Shown here one piece after another: positions 35,956 through 44,111 of a stretch of DNA of 64,000 nt. The notes under the pieces are model-generated. The model was not told where the DNA came from. It did no database searches and saw nothing but the letters and a program-made list of their open reading frames with translations. The stretch's first letter is position 1, and every line of letters begins with the position of its first letter. The stretch is from Bifidobacterium castoris. Lineage in GTDB: Bacteria > Actinomycetota > Actinomycetes > Actinomycetales > Bifidobacteriaceae. The stretch lies in contig NZ_QXGI01000002.1 in assembly GCF_003952025.1 (NCBI RefSeq), forward strand, positions 186,001 to 250,000, given 5' to 3'. Both the position numbers and the translations under genes were made by a program.

Positions 35956-36868
35956 TTTTAATAGTCTCCGATGTGGTCAGCCACTTCAAGAATTCGGCAT
36001 TAGAAAAGAGTTGATTGCAGACTTCGCATACATTAATGTATGGCGGGTCTGGAAGGCCAGGTACTCCATCAAGCCGAGCATGATCCATTAACCAGCCAAA
36101 ACCCTCTTTCCTCATGAGTGAAAATAGACGGTTGTATTGCACGGTATGCAAGGCCTTGTTGACATCTATTTCTTTCGTTGAGCCAAGAGAGTACGTTTCC
36201 TGAAATGCTGATGGAGAACAACATGGGTACACTTTTCCATCGAAGTGATAAGTCACCTGAAACCCTGGGCAATGCAAGTTGGCGGAAGAGTCTTCTGGAC
36301 GGAATAGGTCTGTGCTGGGGATGCTGACTGCGCGACCCACTCGTTGCAATGGATAGCGAAAAATAGGCACACCGAGAACCGCCTCGCCTAGTGCTTCTAG
36401 AAGTGATGCTCCCGTATGATTTTTGGTAACGACCATATCTATGGAGCATTGCATCCTATTTTCCCGACAGGCGTTCAGGCAGTTTTGGATTCTTGAGATG
36501 GGAATGTGTGCTTCGTGAAAATCATCTACGCTGAATCCTAGCGAACTAATCCCGGCTTTCTGTAATGCACGTACTTTGGCATCTGCGGATATTGAAGTAA
36601 TACCCCAAAACCCATTGGTCATGACTGTGCATTTTTTGTTATTGCTTTTAGCGATCTGTGCACATTTGAGAATGAGTGGGAATCTTAGAAGTGCTTCGCC
36701 GCCACTGATTGCTATCGTGTCGACATTAATATTGCGAGCCGCACCATCAACAATGCGAAGTACCTCATCATCTGATAGATGCAGCTCGCTTTGAGGACTT
36801 GAAGCAAAGCAGCAATGAGCACATCTAATATTGCATTTTTGATCGATTACAACACCGATTGTAGTCAT
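35945..36868 (-). CDS. Radical SAM peptide epimerase, YydG-like
   Basis: The protein has about 307 residues. The radical SAM cluster motif is CNIRCAHC (Cys12, Cys16, Cys19), followed by CFASSPQSE, ISGGEALLRF and VMTNGFWG. The C-terminal half has LHCPGFQVTYHFDGKVYPCC and NVCEVCNQLF, ligands for further iron-sulfur clusters. HCCF-SSP, NGFWG, CPG-YH-DGK-YPCCSP and RKEGF-W together are what I recall of YydG, which epimerises Val and Ile in YydF. I prefer ATG 36868 (TTGGAG 12 bases upstream); a TTG at 36886 is possible. It begins 27 bases after the peptide gene and is AT-rich. Confidence 0.9.
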   Translation of the reverse strand: MTTIGVVIDQKCNIRCAHCCFASSPQSELHLSDDEVLRIVDGAARNINVDTIAISGGEALLRFPLILKCAQIAKSNNKKCTVMTNGFWGITSISADAKVRALQKAGISSLGFSVDDFHEAHIPISRIQNCLNACRENRMQCSIDMVVTKNHTGASLLEALGEAVLGVPIFRYPLQRVGRAVSIPSTDLFRPEDSSANLHCPGFQVTYHFDGKVYPCCSPSAFQETYSLGSTKEIDVNKALHTVQYNRLFSLMRKEGFGWLMDHARLDGVPGLPDPPYINVCEVCNQLFSNAEFLKWLTTSETIKNEK

Positions 36869-36895
36869 ACTAAATATTTGCTCCAAGTCTTTTGT

Positions 36896-37018
36896 TTACC
36901 AATGGAAGATGGTTCCGGCCGTCACGAAATACCCAAGATCGTCTTGGTCGGCCAGTTCTACCAGCTGTGTGTCTGAAGCGAATGCACTCAGCAAGGACTC
37001 CTCATCGTTGTGCAGCAT
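36896..37018 (-). CDS. Putative epipeptide precursor (YydF-like), 40 residues
   Basis: The ATG at 37018 lies 6 bases after AAAGGAG; the frame stops at TAA 36896-36898. The leader is acidic (begins MLHNDEESLLSAF) and the C-terminal core is DDLGYFVTAGTIFHW. The DL-x-YFV block matches the DLWYFV core of Bacillus YydF as I recall it, and the aromatic end HW resembles its RW. By analogy Val32 and Ile37 are the candidates for conversion to D-residues. It is the first gene of the minus-strand set peptide, radical SAM, peptidase, ATPase, permease, exactly the order of yydFGHIJ. Assignment rests on the core motif plus gene order. Confidence 0.85.
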   Translation of the reverse strand: MLHNDEESLLSAFASDTQLVELADQDDLGYFVTAGTIFHW

Positions 37019-37163
37019 GGTGTCTCCTTTCTCTTTTCTCGCTTTGTGGTTAGGGGCATTCATAAATCTAAAACGTTTGCTACGGTGGAGATGAGAGAAA
37101 GAAGTCCCCTATTTGGTGGACGTTTCGCCGCAAGCATAAGAGAAGGAGGGGGTCTCTGGAGCG
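37019..37163. promoter_or_regulatory. Divergent control region of the epipeptide cluster
   Basis: This 145-base region separates the peptide gene from the response regulator gene. It contains the 8-base palindrome AAACGTTT (37071-37078) and the related half AACGTCC/GGACGTTT (around 37119-37126), candidates for response regulator binding. AT-rich stretches that could serve as -10 boxes are present on the minus strand (TAGATTTATGAAT near 37060). No precise promoter is claimed. Confidence 0.45.
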
Positions 37164-37835
37164 ATGGCGGGAACAGATGAGACTGCTGAGATTCACATTG
37201 CGATTGTGGACAACGATGCCATGGTCGGCCGCATGCTCGGAGAACTGCTGGCCATGCTCGACCCACACATGATCACCGACTATTGCTGGCGCACAGGGGA
37301 GGAGGCCGTCGACTCCTGCATGGCATTGCTTGAGGAGGGGCGACTGCCCGACGTGCTGATCTCCGATCTGGAGATGCCTGTGATGGGCGGCATCGACGTG
37401 GCCCGTGCCATTCGTCACGTCACCTCGCACATGGGGATTCTGCTCATCACCGCGTTCACGACATCGCAATCCATTGAGATGGCCGCACAATCCGGCGCGC
37501 AAGGACTCGTCTACAAGGATTCCTCGAATGAGGAGCTGCTCGACGCGGTTCGACTTGCTGCGCAAGGTCTTCCCGTGGACAGTCGATTCCCCACGTGCGA
37601 GCAGTCGCACGCGAATCTGCTCAGCCAGCCGACTGCAACAATACCGGCATTGTCAGCCATGCAATGCACGATCATTCGCATGTGCGCCGACGGTTTGAGC
37701 ACTGCGGAGATCGCGCGCATGCTCGACATTCGCGAATCGAGCGTCAACGAGCACGTCAAACGTGCCATGGGCAAGTTCGGCGTGCATACGCGCGCGCATC
37801 TCATTGCCATGTGCATACGCAAGGGGCTCATCTGA
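37164..37835 (+). CDS. NarL/LuxR-family response regulator
   Basis: The 223-residue protein has a receiver domain with phosphoacceptor Asp68 in VLISDLEMPVMGG and Lys118 in GLVYKDSS, then a LuxR-type HTH with LSTAEIARMLDIRESSVNEH. It is divergent from the peptide gene and overlaps the histidine kinase start by 1 base (TGATG). It likely controls the peptide cluster, perhaps in response to envelope stress or the peptide itself. The LiaR comparison is by family only. Confidence 0.92.
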   Translation: MAGTDETAEIHIAIVDNDAMVGRMLGELLAMLDPHMITDYCWRTGEEAVDSCMALLEEGRLPDVLISDLEMPVMGGIDVARAIRHVTSHMGILLITAFTTSQSIEMAAQSGAQGLVYKDSSNEELLDAVRLAAQGLPVDSRFPTCEQSHANLLSQPTATIPALSAMQCTIIRMCADGLSTAEIARMLDIRESSVNEHVKRAMGKFGVHTRAHLIAMCIRKGLI

Positions 37836-38947
37836 TGGTGGCGATGTCCAAGTTGCGCCGCCCCTCTCCAACCGTCGTTGCCGTCATGATCGTCGCGCTG
37901 CTGCTCACGGCGCTTGAATGGTCCCTGTTGCCTACGCATCCGTGGGTCGGTACGCTGTTCACGCTCGTGCACTGCCTGTTGCTTGTCGGAACGATCTGGT
38001 CGCCGGTGGCATGCACGGGTCTCATGGTCGCGCTGCACGTCGTGTGGATGTTCATGACGCATGGCGATGCGGGAACCACTCAATTATGGGGTCTGTGGGC
38101 GGCGTTCGGCATCACGGCGGCGCAATCCGCGAGCACTCTTACCGCGCTGTTGCCGCTGATCTGCACTGTCTCCACGTTCTGCGAGCGTTCCGTGGTGCGC
38201 GACCAGCCAGTGAGTAGCAGTCTCATGATCGCCGTCACCTATTGGGCCGCATGGATGATCGGCGAGCTTGTGCAGATCACCAGGCAACGCAATCGTTCGC
38301 GTCAGCGCCAGCGTCAGCTCGCACAGCAGGAGCGGCTTGCCGCGCAGATTCACGATGCACTGAGTGCCGAGATGTCGTATCTCATGCTGCACATGCGCAA
38401 AGATGCCGCCGATCCGCGGTTTGACGACCATGCGCGCGCCGAGTTCGCGACGATGGCACAGAGTGCCTCAGATGCGTTGTGCAGCGTGCGCGATCTCGTA
38501 CACGAGCTCGCTCCTGCACATCATGATGGGGCGCTGCGAGCACAACAGCGTGCCAATCAATCCGCGGTCCTCGCCGAAGAGATTCACCGCGTGGAATCGA
38601 GGCTGCGCAATCTGGGATTCTCCGGCTCGATCAAGCTGACCGGTGACGCGGGTGGCATTCCGGTTGCTGTGTTTGCGCTCGCGCATCGCGCGGTTCATGA
38701 ACTCGGCGCGAACATCATGCGGCACGGCGAACCTGCGCCATACGATATGACGCTCGATATTGCGGAACACGTATGCATCGACTCGCATAATTCGGTGCGG
38801 AACAACGGTGTCCCGGCCTCCGGCACCGGTCTGGATTCACTGCGGCAGGCAGTGGAGGCATGCGGTGGCAGTGTGATCTGCGAGCTCAACGGAACAATCT
38901 GGCATACGCGAGTGGTCGTTCCAAACAATGGGTTGCGTGCCAAATGA
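37835..38947 (+). CDS. Sensor histidine kinase, HisKA_3 (NarL-partner) type
   Basis: The 370-residue protein has about five membrane helices in the first 145 residues with short loops, so it probably senses within the membrane. Phosphoacceptor His173 is in AAQIHDALSAEMSYL, a HisKA_3 box. The ATP-binding region is HRAVHELGANIMRHG with a glycine box ASGTGLDSLRQAVEACGG. The domain lacks a clear DxGxG, giving IDSHN instead, but otherwise looks intact. It pairs with the response regulator just upstream. Confidence 0.9.
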   Translation: MVAMSKLRRPSPTVVAVMIVALLLTALEWSLLPTHPWVGTLFTLVHCLLLVGTIWSPVACTGLMVALHVVWMFMTHGDAGTTQLWGLWAAFGITAAQSASTLTALLPLICTVSTFCERSVVRDQPVSSSLMIAVTYWAAWMIGELVQITRQRNRSRQRQRQLAQQERLAAQIHDALSAEMSYLMLHMRKDAADPRFDDHARAEFATMAQSASDALCSVRDLVHELAPAHHDGALRAQQRANQSAVLAEEIHRVESRLRNLGFSGSIKLTGDAGGIPVAVFALAHRAVHELGANIMRHGEPAPYDMTLDIAEHVCIDSHNSVRNNGVPASGTGLDSLRQAVEACGGSVICELNGTIWHTRVVVPNNGLRAK

Positions 38948-38957
38948 TGACGGCAGG

Positions 38958-39079
38958 GTATCTCGCCTAACGGATGACACTAAGACGCATAGTCATGCAT
39001 GCAGGTGACGGATTTCCAAGGATTTCCGGCGACTGATCCCGCCAAATGAGCCCTTGATGTCAGCCGTTAAGCGAGATAC
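38958..39079. repeat. Long-spaced inverted repeat
   Basis: GTATCTCGCCTAACGG (38958-38973) and CCGTTAAGCGAGATAC (39064-39079) are complementary with one mismatch and about 90 bases between. It lies between convergent histidine kinase and LacI genes and could be a terminator, a structured RNA or the edge of a mobile segment. Confidence 0.55.
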
Positions 39080-39150
39080 GCCGACATCAACATTCGGTGC
39101 ACACTCCGAAGTGCGTCTTCGCCGTCAACGTGCTGGCTCACGAGGTGCAC

Positions 39151-40212
39151 TCACCGACGCGTGGTGGCACGCTCATGCAGCGTCACCGGAATGATCGACT
39201 CAGTCGATTCGTTCTGCGCGTGGGAATCGACGGAGGAATCGTCGGTCACACTGTTCTCTGTGCGCACGCAATTCTCGATCTCGCGCTCCACCTGCTCGGC
39301 GATCGTGTGCGCAATCCGGGTGAAATCCTGCACCACCGAAGTGAGCGGCAGTCCCGCGCAGTCGGTGATGATCGTGCCATCGTACGCAATGATCTGCAGT
39401 CGCTCGGGTACGGCGATTCCGCGCGCGCGAGCCTCCTGCACGGCGAATGCGGCGGCGAGGTCGGAGCCGACGAACGCGTCCATGTCGGCGTGCTCGTCGA
39501 ACGCGCGGCGCACCGCGCTGCACATGCCCGCGAGTTCGAACACCTCGCCGGATTCGATGTACGCGTGCGCGATATGTGATTCATTGAGATGGTTTTCCAG
39601 TGTGGTGACATATCGGACGGTGGGGAATGTGGTGCGGCCTTCGCCGAGATCGCCGAACTGCGCGCGCGGACCGCCTACCATGACCACGCGCCGTGCGTGC
39701 GTGCGCATCAACAGATCGGCGATCAATTCACCGCCGTGCGCATGGTCCGAGCTCACCTGGGCGATGCGCGCCCCGAGATTGCGGTCGAAGGCGACGATCG
39801 GGCGGCCGATCGACGCCCAGTAGTCGGGATCGTGCGTCGTATGCGCGGCGACGACGAGCGCGTCGAGGCTGCGCTGGCGCAGCATGTCGACGTACTGCGC
39901 CTCGCCGTTCGCGGAATCGACGGTCGAGCACAGCATCGTGCGCAGTCCGCGCGCGGAGAACTCGCGCTGCAGCTGAGACGTAAGCGTCGCGAAGAACGGA
40001 TGGCGAATCGTCGGGACGATGACGCCGACGATGCCGGTGCGGCCGTGGTAGAAGTGGCGGGCGAGCTCGTTGGGGACGTAGTTGAGGTCGCTCATCGCCT
40101 GCTCGACCTTCGCGCGCATGTCCTGCGACACGTATCCGGTGCCGTTGATGACGAGTGAGACGCTGCTCACCGAGACTCCCGCGCGTTTCGCGACGTCGCG
40201 CATGCCGACCAT
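39151..40212 (-). CDS. LacI-family regulator of the sucrose locus
   Basis: The 353-residue protein has an N-terminal LacI HTH (MVGMRDVAKRAGVSVSSVSL, then NELARHFYHG) and an effector domain (IVGVIVPTIRHPFFATLTSQ). GGAGG lies 5 bases before the ATG at 40212; the longer frame lacks a signal. It is divergent from the sucrose phosphorylase gene, and two copies of TCGAACCGGTTCGA lie between them. It should repress sucrose phosphorylase and the transporter in the absence of sucrose. A C-terminal tail of about 40 polar residues is longer than usual. Confidence 0.92.
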   Translation of the reverse strand: MVGMRDVAKRAGVSVSSVSLVINGTGYVSQDMRAKVEQAMSDLNYVPNELARHFYHGRTGIVGVIVPTIRHPFFATLTSQLQREFSARGLRTMLCSTVDSANGEAQYVDMLRQRSLDALVVAAHTTHDPDYWASIGRPIVAFDRNLGARIAQVSSDHAHGGELIADLLMRTHARRVVMVGGPRAQFGDLGEGRTTFPTVRYVTTLENHLNESHIAHAYIESGEVFELAGMCSAVRRAFDEHADMDAFVGSDLAAAFAVQEARARGIAVPERLQIIAYDGTIITDCAGLPLTSVVQDFTRIAHTIAEQVEREIENCVRTENSVTDDSSVDSHAQNESTESIIPVTLHERATTRR

Positions 40213-40427
40213 CCGTGCCTCCTGTCTGGTATGCCATGGTGTTGCCGATGCCGGTCCGACGCGTATCCGCGGGGCTGGCGCCCGCTCGTGTCGCGCCGGT
40301 TCGGCGAATCCCATTGTAGATGTGGCGCGCTCCGGTGCCGGTCATGGCGCGACCGGTGACCGCCGTGGTGGCAGCCGCGATGGTCGTCTGCGGTCGATGG
40401 GTGGATAGCGCTGGCCGCCTGCCTGTT

Positions 40428-40447
40428 GTATCGAACCGGTTCGACAC
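40428..40447. promoter_or_regulatory. LacI operator O1 of the sucrose locus
   Basis: GTATCGAACCGGTTCGACAC contains the perfect palindrome TCGAACCGGTTCGA (40431-40444). It lies just upstream of the -35 box. Confidence 0.8.
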
Positions 40448-40465
40448 GCCGAGCGGGCAATCATG

Positions 40466-40494
40466 TTGCGCAACCGTCGGACCGGTGTCATAAT
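40466..40494 (+). promoter_or_regulatory. sucP promoter
   Basis: TTGCGC (40466-40471) and CATAAT (40489-40494) are separated by 17 bases and flanked by the two LacI operators, one upstream and one at the start-site region. Confidence 0.7.
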
Positions 40495-40500
40495 CGTCAG

Positions 40501-40518
40501 TATCGAACCGGTTCGATA
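40501..40518. promoter_or_regulatory. LacI operator O2 of the sucrose locus
   Basis: TATCGAACCGGTTCGATA is a perfect 18-base palindrome, centred 72 bases from the centre of O1. It covers the predicted transcription start, so bound repressor would block initiation and could loop to O1. Confidence 0.85.
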
Positions 40519-40611
40519 CAACACCGTCGATCCGGTCCCGGGCTTCGGCCCGACCGATTAATCCCAACGGGGTGATTGACCGACCATACCTGACTCGACG
40601 AGGAGGAACCT

Positions 40612-42135
40612 GTGAAAAACAAAGTACAGCTCATCACCTATGCGAATCGTCTCGGCGACGGCAACCTCGCCTCGCTGACCGACATCCTGCGCACCCGTTT
40701 CGACGGCGTCTACGAAGGCGTGCACATCCTGCCGTTCTTCACGCCCTTCGACGGCGCCGACGCCGGCTTCGACCCGATCGACCATACGCAGGTCGACCCG
40801 CGTCTCGGCGACTGGGACGACGTCGCCGAACTCGCGAAGACGCACGACATCATGGTCGACGCGATCGTCAACCACATGAGCTGGCAGTCGCGCCAGTTCC
40901 AGGACGTGCTCAAGCGCGGCGAGGACTCTGAGTACTATCCGATGTTCCTGACGATGAGCTCGGTGTTCCCGGACGGGGCGACCGAGGAGGAGCTCGCCGG
41001 CATCTACCGTCCGCGCCCGGGCCTGCCGTTCACGCACTACAGCTTCGCCGGCAAGACGCGACTCGTGTGGGTCACGTTCACGCCGCAGCAGGTGGACATC
41101 GACACCGACTCCACTGAAGGCTGGGACTACCTGATGTCGATCTTCGACCAGATGGGCAAGTCGCACGTCAAGTACATCCGCCTCGACGCCGTCGGCTACG
41201 GCGCGAAGGAAGCCGGCACAAGCTGCTTCATGACGCCTAAGACCTTCGAGTTGATCTCGCGGCTGCGCGAGGAGGGCGCCAAGCGCGGCCTCGAGATCCT
41301 CATCGAAGTCCACTCGTACTACAAGAAGCAGGTGGAGATCGCCGCGAAGGTGGACCGCGTCTACGACTTCGCGCTGCCGCCGCTGCTGCTGCACTCGTTG
41401 TTCACCGGCAAGGTGGACGCGCTCGCGCACTGGACCGACATCCGTCCGAACAACGCCGTCACCGTCCTCGATACGCATGACGGCATCGGCGTCATCGACA
41501 TCGGCTCCGACCAGCTCGATCGCTCGCTCAAGGGACTCGTCCCCGACGAGGACGTCGACGCGATGGTCGAGACGATCGCGAGGAACACGCACGGCGAATC
41601 GAAGGAGGCGACCGGCGCCGCCGCGTCGAACCTCGACCTCTACCAGGTGAACTCCACCTACTATTCGGCGCTCGGCTGCAACGACCAGCACTACATCGCC
41701 GCGCGCGCCGTGCAGTTCTTCCTGCCCGGCGTGCCGCAGGTGTACTACGTCGGCGCGCTCGCCGGCAGGAACGACATGGCGCTGCTCAAGCGCACGAACG
41801 TCGGCCGCGACATCAACCGCCACTACTACACGACCGCCGAGATCGACGCGGACCTCGAGCGTCCGGTCGTGCAGGCGCTCAACGCGCTCGCGCGCTTCCG
41901 CAACGAGCTGTCCGCGTTCGACGGCGACTTCGACTACGCGACGAGCGACGACGGCGCGACGATCAGTTTCACGTGGAACGATGATGACACGTCGGCGACG
42001 CTGGCCTTCACGCCGTCGAAGGGCGTCGGCGCCGACAACGCGCAGCCGGTGGCGACGCTCGTCTGGAAGGACGCCGCGGGCGAACATGTCAGCGACGACC
42101 TGATCGCGACCCCGCCGGTCGTGCACATGGACTGA
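40612..42135 (+). CDS. scrP: Sucrose phosphorylase (GH13_18)
   Basis: The 507-residue cytoplasmic enzyme converts sucrose and phosphate to alpha-glucose-1-phosphate and fructose. It starts with GTG behind AGGAGGAACC. The nucleophile Asp192 lies in YIRLDAVGYGAKEAG and the acid/base Glu232 in LEILIEVHSYY, matching the numbering known for the Bifidobacterium adolescentis enzyme. VQLITYANRLGDGNLASL is the typical opening. It is the first gene of a two-gene sucrose operon with the transporter 49 bases downstream, behind twin LacI operators. Confidence 0.97.
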   Translation: MKNKVQLITYANRLGDGNLASLTDILRTRFDGVYEGVHILPFFTPFDGADAGFDPIDHTQVDPRLGDWDDVAELAKTHDIMVDAIVNHMSWQSRQFQDVLKRGEDSEYYPMFLTMSSVFPDGATEEELAGIYRPRPGLPFTHYSFAGKTRLVWVTFTPQQVDIDTDSTEGWDYLMSIFDQMGKSHVKYIRLDAVGYGAKEAGTSCFMTPKTFELISRLREEGAKRGLEILIEVHSYYKKQVEIAAKVDRVYDFALPPLLLHSLFTGKVDALAHWTDIRPNNAVTVLDTHDGIGVIDIGSDQLDRSLKGLVPDEDVDAMVETIARNTHGESKEATGAAASNLDLYQVNSTYYSALGCNDQHYIAARAVQFFLPGVPQVYYVGALAGRNDMALLKRTNVGRDINRHYYTTAEIDADLERPVVQALNALARFRNELSAFDGDFDYATSDDGATISFTWNDDDTSATLAFTPSKGVGADNAQPVATLVWKDAAGEHVSDDLIATPPVVHMD

Positions 42136-42184
42136 GCGAGCCTCCCGCGAGCGGACAACGAAGTAGAAAAGAAAGAGGCAGATC

Positions 42185-43786
42185 ATGGTGGACGAACAGA
42201 ACGCCGGCGGCAAGCCGACGGCCAACGGCTACATCCGTCCGGGCGTCGATGACCGACCCGACCTGGACAAGGCGCTGAGCGCCGAGGACAAGGAGAACAT
42301 CGCGCGTCTGACCGCACCGATGCCGAAGAGACGCGCTGCGGAACGCAGCGTCGACGACGAGCAGACGCAGGGCGTCAAACTCGCCACCGATTCGCAGGTC
42401 CACGGTTCCGGCATGGCCGCGCTCGCCGCCGTCGACACGGCGGTCCCGGACGAGGCGTCCGCGTTCATGGACATGCGCGACCCGATGGTCTCGGCCGACG
42501 GCCACCGCCCGACCAAGGCCGAAATCGTGCGACTGGGTATCGGTTTCACCGTCTCCGCGGTCGCCTGCGCGATTCCATGGGTCGCGTTGAGCACCGTCAT
42601 CCTGCCGCGCGTGTTCGAGCAGATCGATGCGGGCAGCAAGGTGTTCATGCTCGGCCTCGTCAACTCCATCGGCGCGTTCGTCGCCCTCGTCGCGAACATC
42701 GTCTTCGGCACGCTCTCCGACCAGACGCGCTCGCGCTTCGGCAAGCGCACGCCGTGGATCGTGGTCGGCGGCCTCATCACCGGCCTGAGCATCGGCGCAA
42801 TCGCGTTCACGCGCTCCGAGGCGCTCATCGTGACGCTGTGGTGCCTCGCGCAGATGGGCTACAACATGATGCTCGCGCCGTACGTCGCCGTCATGTCCGA
42901 CCGCGTCCCGGACAAGGTGCGCGGCACAATCTCCGGATTCTACGGCGCCGGCATCGCCGTCGGTCAGACGCTCGGCTCGGTCGTCGGCGCCGCGTTCCTC
43001 ACGCACGGCGCATCGGGCATCTTCCAGGCGTGGATGATGGGCCTCGCCATCTTCTCGCTCGTCGGCGTCTTCGTCGTCGTCGTGTGGCCGCGCGAGAAGT
43101 CGAGCAGATTCGAAGCGGACGGCGAGGCGATGAGCGCGAAGGCGATCCTGCGCAACTTCCGTCCGCCGCGCCACGCACCCGACTTCTACTACGCGCTCGT
43201 AGGCCGCACATTGATGATGGGCGGCTACTGGATGATCACGACCTACCAGTTGTACATCGCGCAGGACTACATCTACGCCGGTGATCCGCACGCCATCGAC
43301 AAGGCGGCCGCGATCATCGCGACGATGGGCGTCATCACGCTCGTCGTCTCGTTGATCGCCGCGGTCACCGCCGGGCCGATCACCGACCGCATCGGCAGGC
43401 GCAAACTGCCGGTCGCGCTCGCAAGCTGCCTGTTCGCCGTCGGCGCCGCGATGCCGCTGCTGTTCCGTTCGCCGATGGGCATGTATCTGTTCGCGGCGAT
43501 CGCCGGTCTCGGCTACGGCGTCTACAACGCGATCGACCAGGCGCTCAACGTGGCCGTGCTGCCGAATCCTAAGGAGGCGGGCAAGGATCTGGGCATCCTC
43601 AACCTCGCGAACACGCTTTCGACGGTCATCGGCACGATGATGACGTCGATCGTCGTCTCGATCGCGAAGTCGGCGATGCATGCGCCGGGCACGCCGGCGG
43701 CCGCCTATGCGTGGGTGTTCGTCGTCGCGATCGCCGTCGTGCTCATCGCGGCCGCGCTCATCATGCGCATCCGCAACGTCAAGTGA
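42185..43786 (+). CDS. scrT: MFS/GPH-type sucrose transporter
   Basis: The 533-residue protein has about twelve membrane helices after a cytoplasmic N-terminal extension of about 115 residues. The motif DQTRSRFGKRTPWIVVGG, in the loop between helices 2 and 3, is typical of glycoside/cation symporters, and DRIGRRKLPVA lies in the second half. Its position after sucrose phosphorylase supports sucrose uptake. The extension contains GVDDRPDLDKALSAEDKE and SAFMDMRDPMVSADGHRPTK, both shared with the transporter at 44415. Confidence 0.88.
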   Translation: MVDEQNAGGKPTANGYIRPGVDDRPDLDKALSAEDKENIARLTAPMPKRRAAERSVDDEQTQGVKLATDSQVHGSGMAALAAVDTAVPDEASAFMDMRDPMVSADGHRPTKAEIVRLGIGFTVSAVACAIPWVALSTVILPRVFEQIDAGSKVFMLGLVNSIGAFVALVANIVFGTLSDQTRSRFGKRTPWIVVGGLITGLSIGAIAFTRSEALIVTLWCLAQMGYNMMLAPYVAVMSDRVPDKVRGTISGFYGAGIAVGQTLGSVVGAAFLTHGASGIFQAWMMGLAIFSLVGVFVVVVWPREKSSRFEADGEAMSAKAILRNFRPPRHAPDFYYALVGRTLMMGGYWMITTYQLYIAQDYIYAGDPHAIDKAAAIIATMGVITLVVSLIAAVTAGPITDRIGRRKLPVALASCLFAVGAAMPLLFRSPMGMYLFAAIAGLGYGVYNAIDQALNVAVLPNPKEAGKDLGILNLANTLSTVIGTMMTSIVVSIAKSAMHAPGTPAAAYAWVFVVAIAVVLIAAALIMRIRNVK

Positions 43787-43809
43787 CGCTTTTCTTTCAT
43801 CACATTGCC

Positions 43810-43842
43810 AAGGCCGGCGACGTTCATGTCGCCGGCCTTTTC
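43810..43842 (+). terminator. Terminator of the sucrose operon
   Basis: AAGGCCGGCGAC (43810-43821) pairs perfectly with GTCGCCGGCCTT (43828-43839) and is followed by TTCC. Confidence 0.85.
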
Positions 43843-43856
43843 CATACGCGTCGCGC

Positions 43857-44024
43857 TCACCGCGCGAAGAGGCGCAGATATTCGTCGGAGCTCATCCAGC
43901 GCACGGTGGACCGTTGGAATGCGGCGCGGTCGCATGGGGCATGGCGGTTCCTCGTCGTTTCGCGTACTTCGTCGTCGGACATCATGGCGTCTACGCTTAC
44001 GCTGACGGTTGAGGTGGTCGTCAT
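43857..44024 (-). CDS. Short ORF, possible degenerate antitoxin
   Basis: A 55-residue frame starts at ATG 44024 behind GAGGAG. It begins MTTTSTVSVSVDAMM, which resembles the N-terminal strand of ribbon-helix-helix antitoxins such as DinJ/RelB, but the rest (ending MSSDEYLRLFAR) does not fit that family. A broken YoeB-type toxin frame lies next to it on the other strand. It may be an antitoxin relic or an unrelated peptide. Confidence 0.3.
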   Translation of the reverse strand: MTTTSTVSVSVDAMMSDDEVRETTRNRHAPCDRAAFQRSTVRWMSSDEYLRLFAR

Positions 44025-44111
44025 CGCTCCTCTCGGTCGTTCACGGGCGTATGGGCCAATCTATCTACTATTAATTCTGCTATCTATGACGATGCGGCTC
44101 AAGGTATCTGA

